A DNA stretch of 64,000 nt, from NCBI RefSeq assembly GCF_902500225.1, contig NZ_LR722656.1:1-64000 (forward strand), written 5' to 3'. The position numbers and the translations under genes were made by a program. This document shows positions 9,033 through 18,265 of this stretch, piece after piece. Below the pieces are notes generated by a model, which was not told the origin of the DNA, made no database searches, and saw only the letters and a program-made list of their open reading frames with translations. The DNA comes from Buttiauxella massiliensis (GTDB taxonomy: Bacteria > Pseudomonadota > Gammaproteobacteria > Enterobacterales > Enterobacteriaceae). Each line of letters begins with the position of its first letter. The first letter of the stretch is position 1.

Positions 9033-11318
9033 ATGAGCTCTATTAGCTTGATCCAGCCCGATCGCGAACTCTTTTCGTGGCCACAATACTGGGCAGCCTG
9101 TTTCGGCCCGGCACCATTTTTACCCATGTCACGCAAGGAAATGGACGAGTTAGGTTGGGATAGCTGTGACATCATTCTGGTTACCGGAGATGCCTACGTT
9201 GACCATCCAAGTTTTGGTATGGCGATCTGTGGCCGTATGCTGGAAGCCCAGGGCTTCCGCGTGGGTATCATTGCCCAACCAGACTGGAATACTAAAGAAG
9301 ACTTCATGCGTCTTGGCAAACCGAATCTGTTCTTCGGTGTGACCGCTGGCAACATGGACTCAATGATCAACCGCTATACCGCGGATCGTAAGCTGCGTCA
9401 TGACGATGCGTACACCCCAGATAACGTGGCGGGTAAACGCCCGGATCGTGCATCACTTGCTTATACCCAGCGTTGTAAAGAAGCCTGGCGCGATGTGCCT
9501 GTGATCCTCGGCGGCATCGAAGCGAGTCTGCGCCGTACCGCGCACTACGATTACTGGTCTGATACCGTTCGTCGTTCGATTCTGGTGGATGCTAAAGCTG
9601 ACATGCTTATTTTTGGCAACGGCGAGCGCCCGCTGGTAGAAGTGGCTCACCGCCTGGCAATGGGCGAGAAAATCGACCAAATCTGCGATGTGCGTAACAC
9701 CGCCATGATGCGTAAAGAAGCGATGCCGGGCTGGTCTGGTGTGGATTCTACGCGTCTGGATATGCCTGGCCGTATTGACCCGATTCCACACCCTTACGGG
9801 GAAGATTTGCCGTGTGCAGAAACCGGTAAGCCGGATAAGCCAATTAACGAAGCTCAGGCTATTGTGGTTAAGCCTGCGCCAATGAAGCCGTGGGAAAAGA
9901 CCTACGTGTTGTTGCCATCCTTTGAAAAAGTCAAAAATGACAAAGTGCTGTATGCGCATGCTTCACGTATTTTGCACCATGAAACCAACCCAGGTTGTGC
10001 TCGTGCATTGATGCAAAAACACGGTGACCGTTATATCTGGATTAACCCGCCAGCCATCCCGCTTTCCACTGAAGAGATGGACAGCGTGTTCGCACTGCCT
10101 TACAAGCGCGTTCCGCATCCTGCCTATGGCAAGGCGCGTATCCCTGCTTATGAGATGATCCGCTTCTCGGTGAACATCATGCGTGGTTGCTTCGGTGGCT
10201 GTTCATTCTGTTCTATTACCGAACACGAAGGTCGCATCATTCAGAGCCGTTCCGAAGATTCAATCATCAGCGAAATTGAAGCGATGCGCGATACCGTTCC
10301 AGGCTTTACCGGCGTGGTTTCGGATCTCGGTGGCCCAACCGCTAACATGTATATGCTGCGCTGTAAGTCACCGCGTGCGGAACAGACTTGCCGCCGCTTG
10401 TCTTGCGTGTATCCGGACATTTGCCCGCACATGGACACCAACCATGAGCCGACGATCAACTTGTATCGCCGCGCCCGTGAGATTAAAGGTGTTAAGAAGA
10501 TCCTGATCGCCTCCGGTGTTCGTTACGATATCGCCGTGGAAGATCCACGTTATATCAAAGAGCTGGCGACGCATCACGTTGGTGGTTATCTGAAGATTGC
10601 TCCGGAACATACCGAAGAAGGGCCGTTATCTAAGATGATGAAGCCGGGTATGGGTAGTTATCAGCGCTTTAAAGAGCTGTTTGATACTTACTCTAAGCAG
10701 GCTGGTAAAGAGCAGTACCTGATTCCTTACTTTATCTCAGCACACCCTGGTACGCGTGATGAAGACATGGTGAATCTGGCGCTGTGGCTGAAGAAGAACC
10801 GCTTCCGTTTGGATCAGGTGCAGAACTTCTATCCGTCACCGCTGGCGAACTCGACCACCATGTATTACACCGGCAAAAACCCGCTGGGTAAGATTGGCTA
10901 TAAGAGTGAAGATGTGGTGGTGCCGAAAGGCGATCGTCAGCGCCGCTTGCACAAAGCGCTGCTGCGTTACCATGATCCTGCCAACTGGCCGCTGATTCGT
11001 GAAGCGCTGGAAGCGATGGGTAAAAAGCACCTGATTGGTGGCCGTCGTGAGTGCCTGGTGCCTTCGCCAACGATTGAAGAGATGCGTGAAGCGCGTCGCT
11101 ATAACCGTGGTGCGCGTCCAGCATTGACGAAACACACGCCAATGACACATCAGCGTCGTACACCTGGCGACACTAAGCCTGCTGTTGGTGGGAAACCAGT
11201 TGCTGGCGCGAAACCTAATGCTGGCGCTAAACCTACAGCTGGTGCTAAAGCGGCTACAGGTGCAAGACCTGCACCTAAAGTTGTATCGAAGCCTACAAGC
11301 AGGAAGCGCCCGGCTTAA
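9033..11318 (+). CDS. ygiQ: Radical SAM protein YgiQ (UPF0313)
   Basis: The 761-residue product resembles E. coli YgiQ (739). The radical-SAM cluster motif is CFGGCSFC with Cys386, Cys390 and Cys393, preceded by an N-terminal UPF0313 domain ([20 protein letters not shown]). The substrate is not known; a role in metalloenzyme or tRNA chemistry would be a guess. The C-terminal 50 residues form a low-complexity tail of repeated GAKP-type units rich in Lys, Ala, Pro and Gly. This tail accounts for the extra length and is probably disordered. It is transcribed alone, with a leader starting after the ftsP terminator. Confidence 0.92.
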   Translation: MSSISLIQPDRELFSWPQYWAACFGPAPFLPMSRKEMDELGWDSCDIILVTGDAYVDHPSFGMAICGRMLEAQGFRVGIIAQPDWNTKEDFMRLGKPNLFFGVTAGNMDSMINRYTADRKLRHDDAYTPDNVAGKRPDRASLAYTQRCKEAWRDVPVILGGIEASLRRTAHYDYWSDTVRRSILVDAKADMLIFGNGERPLVEVAHRLAMGEKIDQICDVRNTAMMRKEAMPGWSGVDSTRLDMPGRIDPIPHPYGEDLPCAETGKPDKPINEAQAIVVKPAPMKPWEKTYVLLPSFEKVKNDKVLYAHASRILHHETNPGCARALMQKHGDRYIWINPPAIPLSTEEMDSVFALPYKRVPHPAYGKARIPAYEMIRFSVNIMRGCFGGCSFCSITEHEGRIIQSRSEDSIISEIEAMRDTVPGFTGVVSDLGGPTANMYMLRCKSPRAEQTCRRLSCVYPDICPHMDTNHEPTINLYRRAREIKGVKKILIASGVRYDIAVEDPRYIKELATHHVGGYLKIAPEHTEEGPLSKMMKPGMGSYQRFKELFDTYSKQAGKEQYLIPYFISAHPGTRDEDMVNLALWLKKNRFRLDQVQNFYPSPLANSTTMYYTGKNPLGKIGYKSEDVVVPKGDRQRRLHKALLRYHDPANWPLIREALEAMGKKHLIGGRRECLVPSPTIEEMREARRYNRGARPALTKHTPMTHQRRTPGDTKPAVGGKPVAGAKPNAGAKPTAGAKAATGARPAPKVVSKPTSRKRPA

Positions 11319-11335
11319 CGATTGTTGTAAAACAG

Positions 11336-11367
11336 TAGAGCGGATGCCGCGAACGACATCCGCTCTA
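11336..11367. terminator. Hairpin downstream of ygiQ
   Basis: Perfect 11-bp arms TAGAGCGGATG and CATCCGCTCTA surround a ten-base loop, 18 bases past the ygiQ stop. There is no clear U-run, so it may protect the 3' end rather than terminate intrinsically. Confidence 0.6.
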
Positions 11368-11383
11368 CAGCTACAATATCATT

Positions 11384-11418
11384 CGTAGGTCGGATAAGCG
11401 TAAGCGCCATCCGACACT
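11384..11418 (+). repeat. REP (palindromic unit)
   Basis: GTAGGTCGGATAAGCG and CGCCATCCGACACTA form the familiar REP hairpin of Enterobacteriaceae, with a diverged consensus. It lies between convergent ygiQ and dkgA, the usual location at transcript 3' ends. Confidence 0.8.
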
Positions 11419-11428
11419 ATGAACAGTT

Positions 11429-12256
11429 TTACGAGCCAAACACATCAGGGTCTGGCCCCAGACGCTTATGACTATCCAACTTCGCAATCTCGCTTAACTC
11501 GTCTTTATCAAGACGGAAATCAAACACGTCAAAGTTCTCAGCAATACGCGATGGGGTCACCGATTTCGGGATCACAACCAGCCCGCTATCCAGATGCCAG
11601 CGAATGACAATCTGTGCCGGGGTTTTGCCGTATTTATCGGCCAGGTCGCGGATGATTTTCTTATCAAACACACCTTCTCCGCCCTGAGCCAGTGGACTCC
11701 AGGATTCGGTCTGAATTTTGTGTGTCGCATTCCAGGCATGGAGCTGGCGTTGTTGCAGTAATGGATGGAGTTCAATCTGGTTGATAACCGGCGAGACGCC
11801 CGTTTCATCAATCAGACGCTGGAGATGGTTAAGCTGGAAATTACAGACGCCAATGCTTTTGACCAGCCCCTGTTTTTGTAGCTCAATCATACCTTTCCAG
11901 GCTTCAACATAGTGATCTTTGCTTGGCACCGGCCAGTGTATCAAATACAGATCGACGTAATCGAGCCGGAGCTTTTCAAGGCTGTCTTCCAGCGCCTGAC
12001 GTGTCCTTTGCTGATCGTCATTCCACAGTTTGGTGGTGATAAACAGTTCGTCGCGCGGAATTCCAGCCTGTTTTAGCGCATTGCCCACGCCGTCTTCGTT
12101 CTTGTACGCCGCAGCGGTATCAATGGAGCGATAGCCGACTTCCAGCGCTTTATCGATGGCAATCAGGACTTGATCGTTGCTGGCTTGCCAGACACCGAGC
12201 CCCAATTGTGGCATTACATTTCCATCCTGAAGCTTGATTACTGTTGGATTTGCCAT
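11429..12256 (-). CDS. dkgA: 2,5-diketo-D-gluconate reductase A / methylglyoxal reductase
   Basis: The 275-residue aldo-keto reductase is identical in length to E. coli DkgA. It uses NADPH to reduce 2,5-diketogluconate, methylglyoxal, furfural and beta-keto esters in the cytoplasm. The catalytic tetrad is visible as Asp46, Tyr51 (SIDTAAAYKNE), Lys76 (ITTKLWND) and His107 (LIHWPVP). The NADPH site VIPKSVTPSRIAEN is intact. It lies downstream of yqhD on the same strand, as in E. coli, where YqhC activates both genes. Confidence 0.96.
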   Translation of the reverse strand: MANPTVIKLQDGNVMPQLGLGVWQASNDQVLIAIDKALEVGYRSIDTAAAYKNEDGVGNALKQAGIPRDELFITTKLWNDDQQRTRQALEDSLEKLRLDYVDLYLIHWPVPSKDHYVEAWKGMIELQKQGLVKSIGVCNFQLNHLQRLIDETGVSPVINQIELHPLLQQRQLHAWNATHKIQTESWSPLAQGGEGVFDKKIIRDLADKYGKTPAQIVIRWHLDSGLVVIPKSVTPSRIAENFDVFDFRLDKDELSEIAKLDSHKRLGPDPDVFGS

Positions 12257-12277
12257 GTATTCCTCCTTAATAAGCGA

Positions 12278-12302
12278 TACACCGGAAGGGGCTTCCGGTG
12301 TA
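12278..12302. terminator. Palindromic hairpin between yqhD and dkgA
   Basis: Perfect arms ACACCGGAAG and CTTCCGGTGT with a three-base loop lie in the 105-base gap between yqhD and dkgA. Without a U-run it may attenuate readthrough or act as an mRNA processing or stability barrier. Confidence 0.55.
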
Positions 12303-12361
12303 ACAATTGCGTTTAAGTCTGGACCAAATACTCAAAAACGAGAACCAAATGGCTAAATTAC

Positions 12362-13525
12362 TTAGCGTGCTGCTTCGTAAATACGACGGCTCACGTCCAG
12401 AGTAATGTCCTGGCGCTCACCCAATTTAGTCATGCCTTTTTCTTCCAGTTTCACCAGTAAAGCCGGGATGCTGCTGCCATCCAGACCATAGGCAGACAGG
12501 CGAGTTGGGGCACCCATTTGCTCGAAGAAATTACGTGTTGCTGCAATTGCCGCATCAATACGTTCTTCTTCAGAACCTTCAGTGATATTCCACACGCGCT
12601 CAGCGTATTGCAGCAGTTTGCCGCGTTTCTCGTTACGTTTTTCATTCAACAAAGATGGCAGAACCACCGCCAGAGTCTGCGCGTGATCCAGGCCGTGCAT
12701 CGCAGTCAGTTCATGACCCAGCATGTGAGTTGCCCAGTCCTGCGGTACGCCAGCACCGATCAGGCCGTTTAATGCCATGGTCGCCGCCCACATTACGTTG
12801 GCACGCACGTCATAGTTTTCTGGCTCTTTCAGTGCAATTGGGCCGTCTTCAACCAGCGTTAACAGAATGCCCTCGGCAAAACGGTCCTGCACTTTGGCGT
12901 TCACAGGGTAAGTGATGTACTGCTCAACGGTGTGAACAAAGGCATCGACTACGCCATTTGCGACCTGGCGCGGTGGCAAAGTGTAGGTGTAAACCGGGTC
13001 AAGTACCGCGAAGACAGGCTGCACGTGTTCAGACATAAACGCTTGTTTGTCGCCTGTTTCACGACGAGAAACTACGGCACCTTTGTTGGATTCAGAACCG
13101 GTCGCAGGTAGCGTCAGAACAGAGCCCATCGGGATTGCGCTCTTAACATCGTTGCCGTGTGTCAGCAGGATGTTCCATGGGTCGATATCAGCCGGGTAGT
13201 TGGCTGCTGCGGCGATGAATTTAGTGCCATCCAGCACAGAACCGCCACCGACTGCTAATAGGAAAGTGACTTTCTGCTGGCGAACGATTTCGACCGCTTT
13301 CATCAGCGTTTCGTAAGTCGGGTTAGGCTCAATGCCGCCGAACTCCAGTACATCCAGCCCGTTAAGCTCGGCGTAAACCTGGTCCAGTACGCCATTTTTC
13401 TTTACGCTGCCGCCGCCGTAGGTAATCAGAACACGGGCATCAGCAGGAATTTGTGCGCGCAATTCGGAAATAGCGCCTTTACCAAACAGGATGCGAGTTG
13501 GGGTATGTAGGTTGAAGTTGTTCAT
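12362..13525 (-). CDS. yqhD: NADPH-dependent aldehyde reductase YqhD
   Basis: The 387-residue group III (iron-type fold) alcohol dehydrogenase reduces short-chain, lipid-peroxidation and furanic aldehydes with NADPH and uses zinc. The nucleotide-binding GGGSVLDGTKF and the metal-binding residues in DAFVHTVEQY and LGHELTAMHGLDHA are conserved. Length and sequence match E. coli YqhD. It is the first gene of yqhD-dkgA, divergent from the activator gene yqhC with about 190 bases between starts. Confidence 0.96.
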   Translation of the reverse strand: MNNFNLHTPTRILFGKGAISELRAQIPADARVLITYGGGSVKKNGVLDQVYAELNGLDVLEFGGIEPNPTYETLMKAVEIVRQQKVTFLLAVGGGSVLDGTKFIAAAANYPADIDPWNILLTHGNDVKSAIPMGSVLTLPATGSESNKGAVVSRRETGDKQAFMSEHVQPVFAVLDPVYTYTLPPRQVANGVVDAFVHTVEQYITYPVNAKVQDRFAEGILLTLVEDGPIALKEPENYDVRANVMWAATMALNGLIGAGVPQDWATHMLGHELTAMHGLDHAQTLAVVLPSLLNEKRNEKRGKLLQYAERVWNITEGSEEERIDAAIAATRNFFEQMGAPTRLSAYGLDGSSIPALLVKLEEKGMTKLGERQDITLDVSRRIYEAAR

Positions 13526-13718
13526 TATTTGATTCCTGTGGTTTGGATCGTTAGAGACAATACTTATCGAATTTGATGGTAACTATTGTCGGCTTCGGGT
13601 GGCTATCTCTCAATGCTTATTCCTGCCTTTGTCTTGCCTATTTCTACTTACCTCTGGAGAAAAATATAAATTAGTCGCAGACTTATCACGTCATAAAAGC
13701 CTTGTGGAGTGGAAGGAA

Positions 13719-14609
13719 ATGAAGCGGGAAGAGATTTGCCAGCAATTAACAAACAAGATTAATTATTTGATACAAAAAGAAAATAGTGGTCTTTCTTCAT
13801 TACCAAATGTCACTTTATTGTATGGCACTAAACCCTATGCTCGCACGCCAGTAATGTATGAGCCGGGAATCATTATTCTCTTTTCAGGGCAAAAAACGGG
13901 TTATTTGAACGATCGTGTGTTTCGCTACGATGCTAATGAATATCTGCTATTAACGGTGCCACTGCCTTTTGAATGTGAAACCTTTGCCTCACCTGAAATG
14001 CCACTGGCGGGCTTGCGAATTAATATCGATATCTTGCAGCTTCAGGATTTGCTTATGGATATTGGCGAGGATGATTTATCGCATCCGCATAACAACTCAA
14101 CAGGGATTAACTCAGCCGAGATTTCCGAAGAGATCCTGTGTGCCGCCGAGCGTTTGCTGGACGTGCTCGAACACCCGCTTGATGCGCGAATTCTGGGAAA
14201 ACAGATCATTCGCGAGATTCTCTACCACATTTTAATTGGGCCTTGTGGCGGGGCGCTGCTGGCATTGGTCAGCCGGCAGACGCATTTCAGCCTGATTAGC
14301 CGTGTGTTGCGTCGTATTGAAACGCAGTACACCGAGAACCTCTCAGTGGACCAACTAGCAGCTGAAGCGAATATGAGCGTCTCTGCGTTTCACCATAACT
14401 TTAAGTCGGTGACCAGTACTTCGCCGCTGCAATACCTCAAAAGCTACCGCCTGCATAAAGCGCGAATGTTGATTTTGCATGATGGGGTGAAAGCTAGCGC
14501 TGCGGCTATTCGTGTGGGATATGAAAGCGCTTCGCAGTTTAGTCGCGAGTTTAAACGCTACTTTGGGGTAACTCCGGGTGAAGATGCCGCTCGTATGCGA
14601 GTCATTTAA
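13719..14609 (+). CDS. yqhC: AraC-family activator YqhC
   Basis: The product is about 296 residues. It has an N-terminal AraC-type cupin-like domain, then two helix-turn-helix motifs ([20 protein letters not shown] and the [20 protein letters not shown] segment). In E. coli YqhC activates yqhD-dkgA in response to reactive aldehydes, and the divergent position fits. The frame opens earlier with a GTG at 13599, but the ATG at 13719 ([10 protein letters not shown]) has an upstream GGAG and matches the family start better. The 5' 120 bases would otherwise encode an unlikely hydrophobic leader inside the promoter region. Confidence 0.88.
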   Translation: MKREEICQQLTNKINYLIQKENSGLSSLPNVTLLYGTKPYARTPVMYEPGIIILFSGQKTGYLNDRVFRYDANEYLLLTVPLPFECETFASPEMPLAGLRINIDILQLQDLLMDIGEDDLSHPHNNSTGINSAEISEEILCAAERLLDVLEHPLDARILGKQIIREILYHILIGPCGGALLALVSRQTHFSLISRVLRRIETQYTENLSVDQLAAEANMSVSAFHHNFKSVTSTSPLQYLKSYRLHKARMLILHDGVKASAAAIRVGYESASQFSREFKRYFGVTPGEDAARMRVI

Positions 14610-14617
14610 GCTGAAGC

Positions 14618-14654
14618 TTACAGAGTGGATAATTTCGCATTACCCACTCTGTAA
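14618..14654. terminator. Bidirectional terminator between yqhC and yghB
   Basis: TTACAGAGTGG pairs with CCCACTCTGTAA around a 14-base loop between convergent genes. TTTTTA follows on the plus strand. Confidence 0.75.
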
Positions 14655-14657
14655 TTT

Positions 14658-15317
14658 TTATGCGGGGTTAAATCTTTTTTTGATAACCACAAATAGTGTG
14701 CCTACCAGACCTGCGACCAGCAGAACCATCGGCAGAATCATCAGGCAGGTCATCACCTGATCTTCGTGGCGTTTCACAAATGGAATCATGCTCAGGGCAT
14801 AACCCAGGCTGGTGACGCTACTAACCCACAACAACCCACTTAGCCAGTTAAATACCTGGAAGCGGCGATTGCTAAGGCCAGAAATGCCCGCCATGGTTGG
14901 CAGCAGTGTGCGCACAAACGCCAAAAAACGGCCAGCTAACAAAGCGAATAAACCGTGTCGGTCAAACATCACCGTCGCTCGCTCGTGATATTGCGGTGGA
15001 AGTTGTTTCAGCCAGCTTTTCACCACCCGAGTATTGCCAAGCCAGCGGCCTTGCACATAGCTCAACCAGCAACCGAGGCTTGCTGCCGCGGTTAAAATAA
15101 CGATTGTCGGGACAAAATTCATAACTCCTTTTGCCACTAACGCTCCTGCGAGTAATAGCAGACTGTCGCCTGGCAAAAACGAGGCGGGCAGCAATCCATT
15201 TTCGAGAAACAGCGTCGCAAACATGACGCAATAAACCACTCCAACAACATGAGGGTCCGCGAGTGCAGCAAAGTCATGTTGCCAAAGCGCTTGAACGATA
15301 TTGTGTATAACAGCCAT
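14658..15317 (-). CDS. yghB: DedA-family membrane protein YghB
   Basis: The 219-residue inner-membrane protein has the same length as E. coli YghB. DedA/VTT proteins act in undecaprenyl-phosphate or phospholipid translocation and proton-motive-force homeostasis; YghB is redundant with YqjA. The re-entrant motifs [20 protein letters not shown] (residues 38-57) and the basic [18 protein letters not shown] segment, with essential arginines, are intact. Membrane segments lie near 28-48, 55-75, 135-160, 170-190 and 192-212. It is a monocistronic gene in the E. coli order next to metC. Confidence 0.95.
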   Translation of the reverse strand: MAVIHNIVQALWQHDFAALADPHVVGVVYCVMFATLFLENGLLPASFLPGDSLLLLAGALVAKGVMNFVPTIVILTAAASLGCWLSYVQGRWLGNTRVVKSWLKQLPPQYHERATVMFDRHGLFALLAGRFLAFVRTLLPTMAGISGLSNRRFQVFNWLSGLLWVSSVTSLGYALSMIPFVKRHEDQVMTCLMILPMVLLVAGLVGTLFVVIKKRFNPA

Positions 15318-15497
15318 GGCAAATCCTGTGGAACCGCTTTATTGAGCAGGCCTGAATCTACAGTAGTTAGATTAGGCACACCTTAGTTTTAGGAACCTAG
15401 TGTAACGCTAAAAAGCCTGCGACATCTTGATCGCGGGCTCAACAAATCATTATGTGATAGCAAAAACTGTCCTTATGGGCGTCCACTTCTGGCAATT

Positions 15498-16688
15498 TTA
15501 GGCGATCCGTTGGAAACCTGCTTCAAGATCGGCGATGAGATCGTCAACATTTTCCAGGCCAATGTGAATGCGTACTAGCGTCCCGCTGAAGTCTACCCCG
15601 CCAGCCGGGCGTATCTCTGCGAGTTCTTCCGGTTGGTTGGCTAGGATAAGCGATTCATAGCCGCCCCAGGAATAGGCCATACTAAAATAGTGGAAATTAT
15701 CCAGGTAGTGCTGATATTGCTCGTTATTTAAGCGATCCTTCAGCACGAATGAAAACAAGCCGCTGCTACCTGTAAAGTCTCGTTTCCAGAATTCATGCCC
15801 TTTGCTACCGGGCAGTGCAGGGTGATTAACACGTTCAACCTGCGGATGCTGTGCCAGCCATTCGGCAATTTTCAAACTACTTTCATGATGTTGACGCAGG
15901 CGCACACCAAGAGTGCGTAGGCCTCTGCTAGTCATATAAGCGGTATCGGCATCCAACATTTGCCCCATCAAATAAGAGTTCTCACGCAGCTGATCCCAGC
16001 AACGAGCATTTGATACAGCTGTGCCAACCATCGCATCCGAGTGGCCAATCAGGTATTTGGTGCCGGCCTGAATCGAAATATCGATACCGAAATCCAGCGC
16101 CTTAAAGAGAATACCTGCCGCCCAAGTGTTATCAATCATGATGATGGCATCTGGGGCGATGCTGCGCACCGCCTTAACAATGGCTGGAACGTCATGTACT
16201 TCCATTGTGATAGAGCCAGGCGATTCCAGAAATACGACTTTAGTATTGGGTTGCACAAGTTCTGCGATGCCTGCGCCAATCATTGGGTCAAACCAGGTGG
16301 TGCTCACGCCGAGTTTGGCGAGGATTTTTGTGCAGAAGTCTTGGCTGGGCTCGTAAGCGGAGCCGGTCATCAGGACATTGTCACCTTGCTCGACGAACGC
16401 CAGAATCGCATTGGCAACGGCTGCGGCGCCACAAGGGTAAAGCGCACAACCCGCACCACCTTCGAGCTCGCACATTGCTTCTTGTAAAGAGAAGTGGGTC
16501 AGGGTGCCGCGGCGACCATAAAAAAGTTCGCCTTTCGCGCGGTTAGCCGTCGCCTGCTTTTTGGCTTCAACAGTTTCAAAAACCAACGAGGAAGCGCGTT
16601 GAATGACGCTGTTAACCGAACCCTGGGTGAATTTTTTATCGCGCCCGGCATTAACCAGCGCCGTTTCAATGTGCTTCTTCGCAGTCAT
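15498..16688 (-). CDS. metC: Cystathionine beta-lyase
   Basis: The 396-residue PLP enzyme cleaves cystathionine to homocysteine, pyruvate and ammonia in methionine synthesis. The PLP lysine lies in [12 protein letters not shown] (about Lys211). The aspartate pairing with the pyridine nitrogen is in [10 protein letters not shown], and the C-terminal SWGGYESL and [13 protein letters not shown] are family signatures. The start at 16688 matches E. coli MetC; an ATG eight codons upstream would fall inside the MetJ boxes. It diverges from exbB. MetJ repression is predicted from the operator just upstream. Confidence 0.95.
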   Translation of the reverse strand: MTAKKHIETALVNAGRDKKFTQGSVNSVIQRASSLVFETVEAKKQATANRAKGELFYGRRGTLTHFSLQEAMCELEGGAGCALYPCGAAAVANAILAFVEQGDNVLMTGSAYEPSQDFCTKILAKLGVSTTWFDPMIGAGIAELVQPNTKVVFLESPGSITMEVHDVPAIVKAVRSIAPDAIIMIDNTWAAGILFKALDFGIDISIQAGTKYLIGHSDAMVGTAVSNARCWDQLRENSYLMGQMLDADTAYMTSRGLRTLGVRLRQHHESSLKIAEWLAQHPQVERVNHPALPGSKGHEFWKRDFTGSSGLFSFVLKDRLNNEQYQHYLDNFHYFSMAYSWGGYESLILANQPEELAEIRPAGGVDFSGTLVRIHIGLENVDDLIADLEAGFQRIA

Positions 16689-16706
16689 GTTCACTTTACC
16701 CTGTTT

Positions 16707-16722
16707 AACCATCTGGATGTCT
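16707..16722 (-). promoter_or_regulatory. MetJ operator (tandem met boxes) of metC
   Basis: Read on the minus strand, AGACATCC and AGATGGTT are two adjacent eight-base met boxes (consensus AGACGTCT), 19 bases before the metC start codon. E. coli metC carries a similar AGACATCCAGACG site. Confidence 0.65.
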
Positions 16723-16793
16723 AAATCTAACTTATCATCTTTTTGCTGCGTAAGCGCAAGGAATGCATAGACAATTTAAGGCACTCTTTAAAT

Positions 16794-16812
16794 ACTAATG
16801 AGAACTACTATC
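16794..16812 (+). promoter_or_regulatory. Fur box upstream of exbB
   Basis: ACTAATGAGAACTACTATC matches 13 of 19 positions of the Fur consensus GATAATGATAATCATTATC. It lies 65 bases before the exbB GTG. Iron repression of exbBD is established in E. coli. Confidence 0.6.
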
Positions 16813-16876
16813 AATTCGATGCCGTTTTGATATTATTACGACCAGTTTTTGTATTGTTTCGTGGTGGAGAGTAAGA

Positions 16877-17611
16877 GTGACGAATAATTTGATGCAGACA
16901 GACCTCTCTGTCTGGGGCATGTATCAACATGCCGACATCGTGGTAAAGATTGTGATGATCGGCCTGATTATGGCCTCTGTCGTCACTTGGGCAATCTTCT
17001 TTAGCAAAAGTGTTGAGCTGTCATCGCAGAAGCGCCGTCTTAAGCGTGAACAGCAGCAACTGGCTAATGCCCGCTCTCTGGATGAAGCCAGTGAAATGGC
17101 CGAAACGTTTGATTCGAAAAGCCTCAGCACTATGCTTATCAACGAAGCACAGAACGAACTGGAGCTTTCCGCAGGCAGCGAAGATAACGAAGGCATTAAA
17201 GAGCGTACCGGTTTCCGCCTTGAGCGCCGTGTTGCGGCAGCGGGTCGCCACATGGGACGCGGTAACGGCTTCCTTGCGACCATCGGTGCGATCTCTCCAT
17301 TCGTCGGCCTGTTTGGTACGGTCTGGGGCATCATGAACAGCTTCATTGGGATTGCTCAGTCGCAGACCACTAACCTGGCGGTGGTTGCACCTGGTATCGC
17401 AGAAGCGTTGCTGGCAACGGCTATTGGCCTGGTTGCAGCGATTCCTGCGGTTGTTATCTATAACGTCTTTGCCCGTGTAATTGGCGGCTATAAAGCGTCT
17501 CTGGGTGACGTTGCTGCTCAGGTTCTGCTGCTGCAAAGTCGTGATCTGGATTTAGCGGCTAGCTCTCAGTCTCGCCCAGTACGTACCGCTCAGAAACTGC
17601 GTGTAGGTTGA
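16877..17611 (+). CDS. exbB: TonB-system energiser ExbB
   Basis: The 244-residue inner-membrane protein matches E. coli ExbB in length. With ExbD it forms the proton channel that energises TonB for siderophore and vitamin B12 uptake. Three membrane segments lie near residues 22-43, 130-155 and 172-195. The second and third contain ATIGAISPFVGLFGTVWGIM and EALLATAIGLVAAIPAVVIY with the channel-lining polar residues. The start codon is GTG, as in E. coli, after GGTGGAGAGTAA. exbD follows after four bases. Confidence 0.96.
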   Translation: MTNNLMQTDLSVWGMYQHADIVVKIVMIGLIMASVVTWAIFFSKSVELSSQKRRLKREQQQLANARSLDEASEMAETFDSKSLSTMLINEAQNELELSAGSEDNEGIKERTGFRLERRVAAAGRHMGRGNGFLATIGAISPFVGLFGTVWGIMNSFIGIAQSQTTNLAVVAPGIAEALLATAIGLVAAIPAVVIYNVFARVIGGYKASLGDVAAQVLLLQSRDLDLAASSQSRPVRTAQKLRVG

Positions 17612-17615
17612 TCCC

Positions 17616-18041
17616 ATGGCAATGAGTTTTAACGAAAACCACGATGATAACGGCGAAATGCATGACATCAACGTGACGCCGTTTATCGATGTCATGTTGG
17701 TACTGCTGATTATCTTCATGGTGGCCGCACCGCTTGCGACAGTGGATGTGAAGGTTAACCTTCCTGCATCTTCAAGCCAGCCGCAACCGCGTCCGGAAAA
17801 ACCGGTCTATCTGTCTGTCAAAGCCGATCGCACAATGTTTATTGGCAATGACGAAGTGACCAAAGAGAACATGATCAATGCTCTGATGGCTGCGACGGAA
17901 GGCAAGAAAGACACCACGATTTTCTTCCGCGCAGACAAAACGGTTGATTACGAAACCATGATGAACGTGATGGATACGCTGCATCAGGCAGGGTATTTGA
18001 AGATCGGGTTGGTGGGACAAGAAGTCACTGCCGCCAAATAA
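17616..18041 (+). CDS. exbD: TonB-system energiser ExbD
   Basis: The 141-residue protein has a single N-terminal membrane helix with the proton-binding Asp25 (NVTPFIDVMLVLLIIFMVA) and a periplasmic domain (VYLSVKADRTMFIG through HQAGYLKIGLVGQE). Its length equals E. coli ExbD. It is cotranscribed with exbB under the Fur site and closed by a strong terminator. Confidence 0.96.
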   Translation: MAMSFNENHDDNGEMHDINVTPFIDVMLVLLIIFMVAAPLATVDVKVNLPASSSQPQPRPEKPVYLSVKADRTMFIGNDEVTKENMINALMAATEGKKDTTIFFRADKTVDYETMMNVMDTLHQAGYLKIGLVGQEVTAAK

Positions 18042-18059
18042 GTTTTGCATGCTCTTACA

Positions 18060-18096
18060 ACGGCCCGTTAGCTCAACTAACGGGCCGTTTTTCTTT
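18060..18096 (+). terminator. Terminator of exbBD
   Basis: Perfect 12-bp arms ACGGCCCGTTAG and CTAACGGGCCGT around a five-base loop are followed by TTTTTCTTTT. Confidence 0.93.
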
Positions 18097-18204
18097 TGTC
18101 CGCATTCCCGTCTGACTTAATTCAAATTTTAAAATCACACGAACGTATTATTGATAACGTGTGAAACTTATTCGCGATAAAACAATGTTTATCTATGCTA
18201 TTTC

Positions 18205-18265
18205 TATATCCGTCATACTTCGAGCCGCAGGGGTGTTGGCTGCAATTAGAATTATTTTGGGTATA
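18205..18265 (+). repeat. ERIC remnant with the core deleted
   Basis: Only the two outer arms survive (TATATCCGTCATACTTCGAG and TTAGAATTATTTTGGGTATA), about 61 bp in all. The right tip overlaps the first possible ATG of the downstream chemoreceptor gene. Confidence 0.75.

Noticed and set aside
9453..9959. A 168-codon minus-strand open frame opposite ygiQ
   Set aside because: It lies wholly within the conserved ygiQ coding sequence and has no supporting start or motif.
13599..13718. GTG start giving YqhC a 40-residue hydrophobic N-terminus
   Set aside because: AraC regulators are cytoplasmic; the ATG at 13719 has a ribosome site and the extension lies in the divergent promoter.
16689..16712. 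Upstream ATG extending MetC by eight residues
   Set aside because: It falls in the MetJ operator, lacks a ribosome site and is not present in E. coli MetC.
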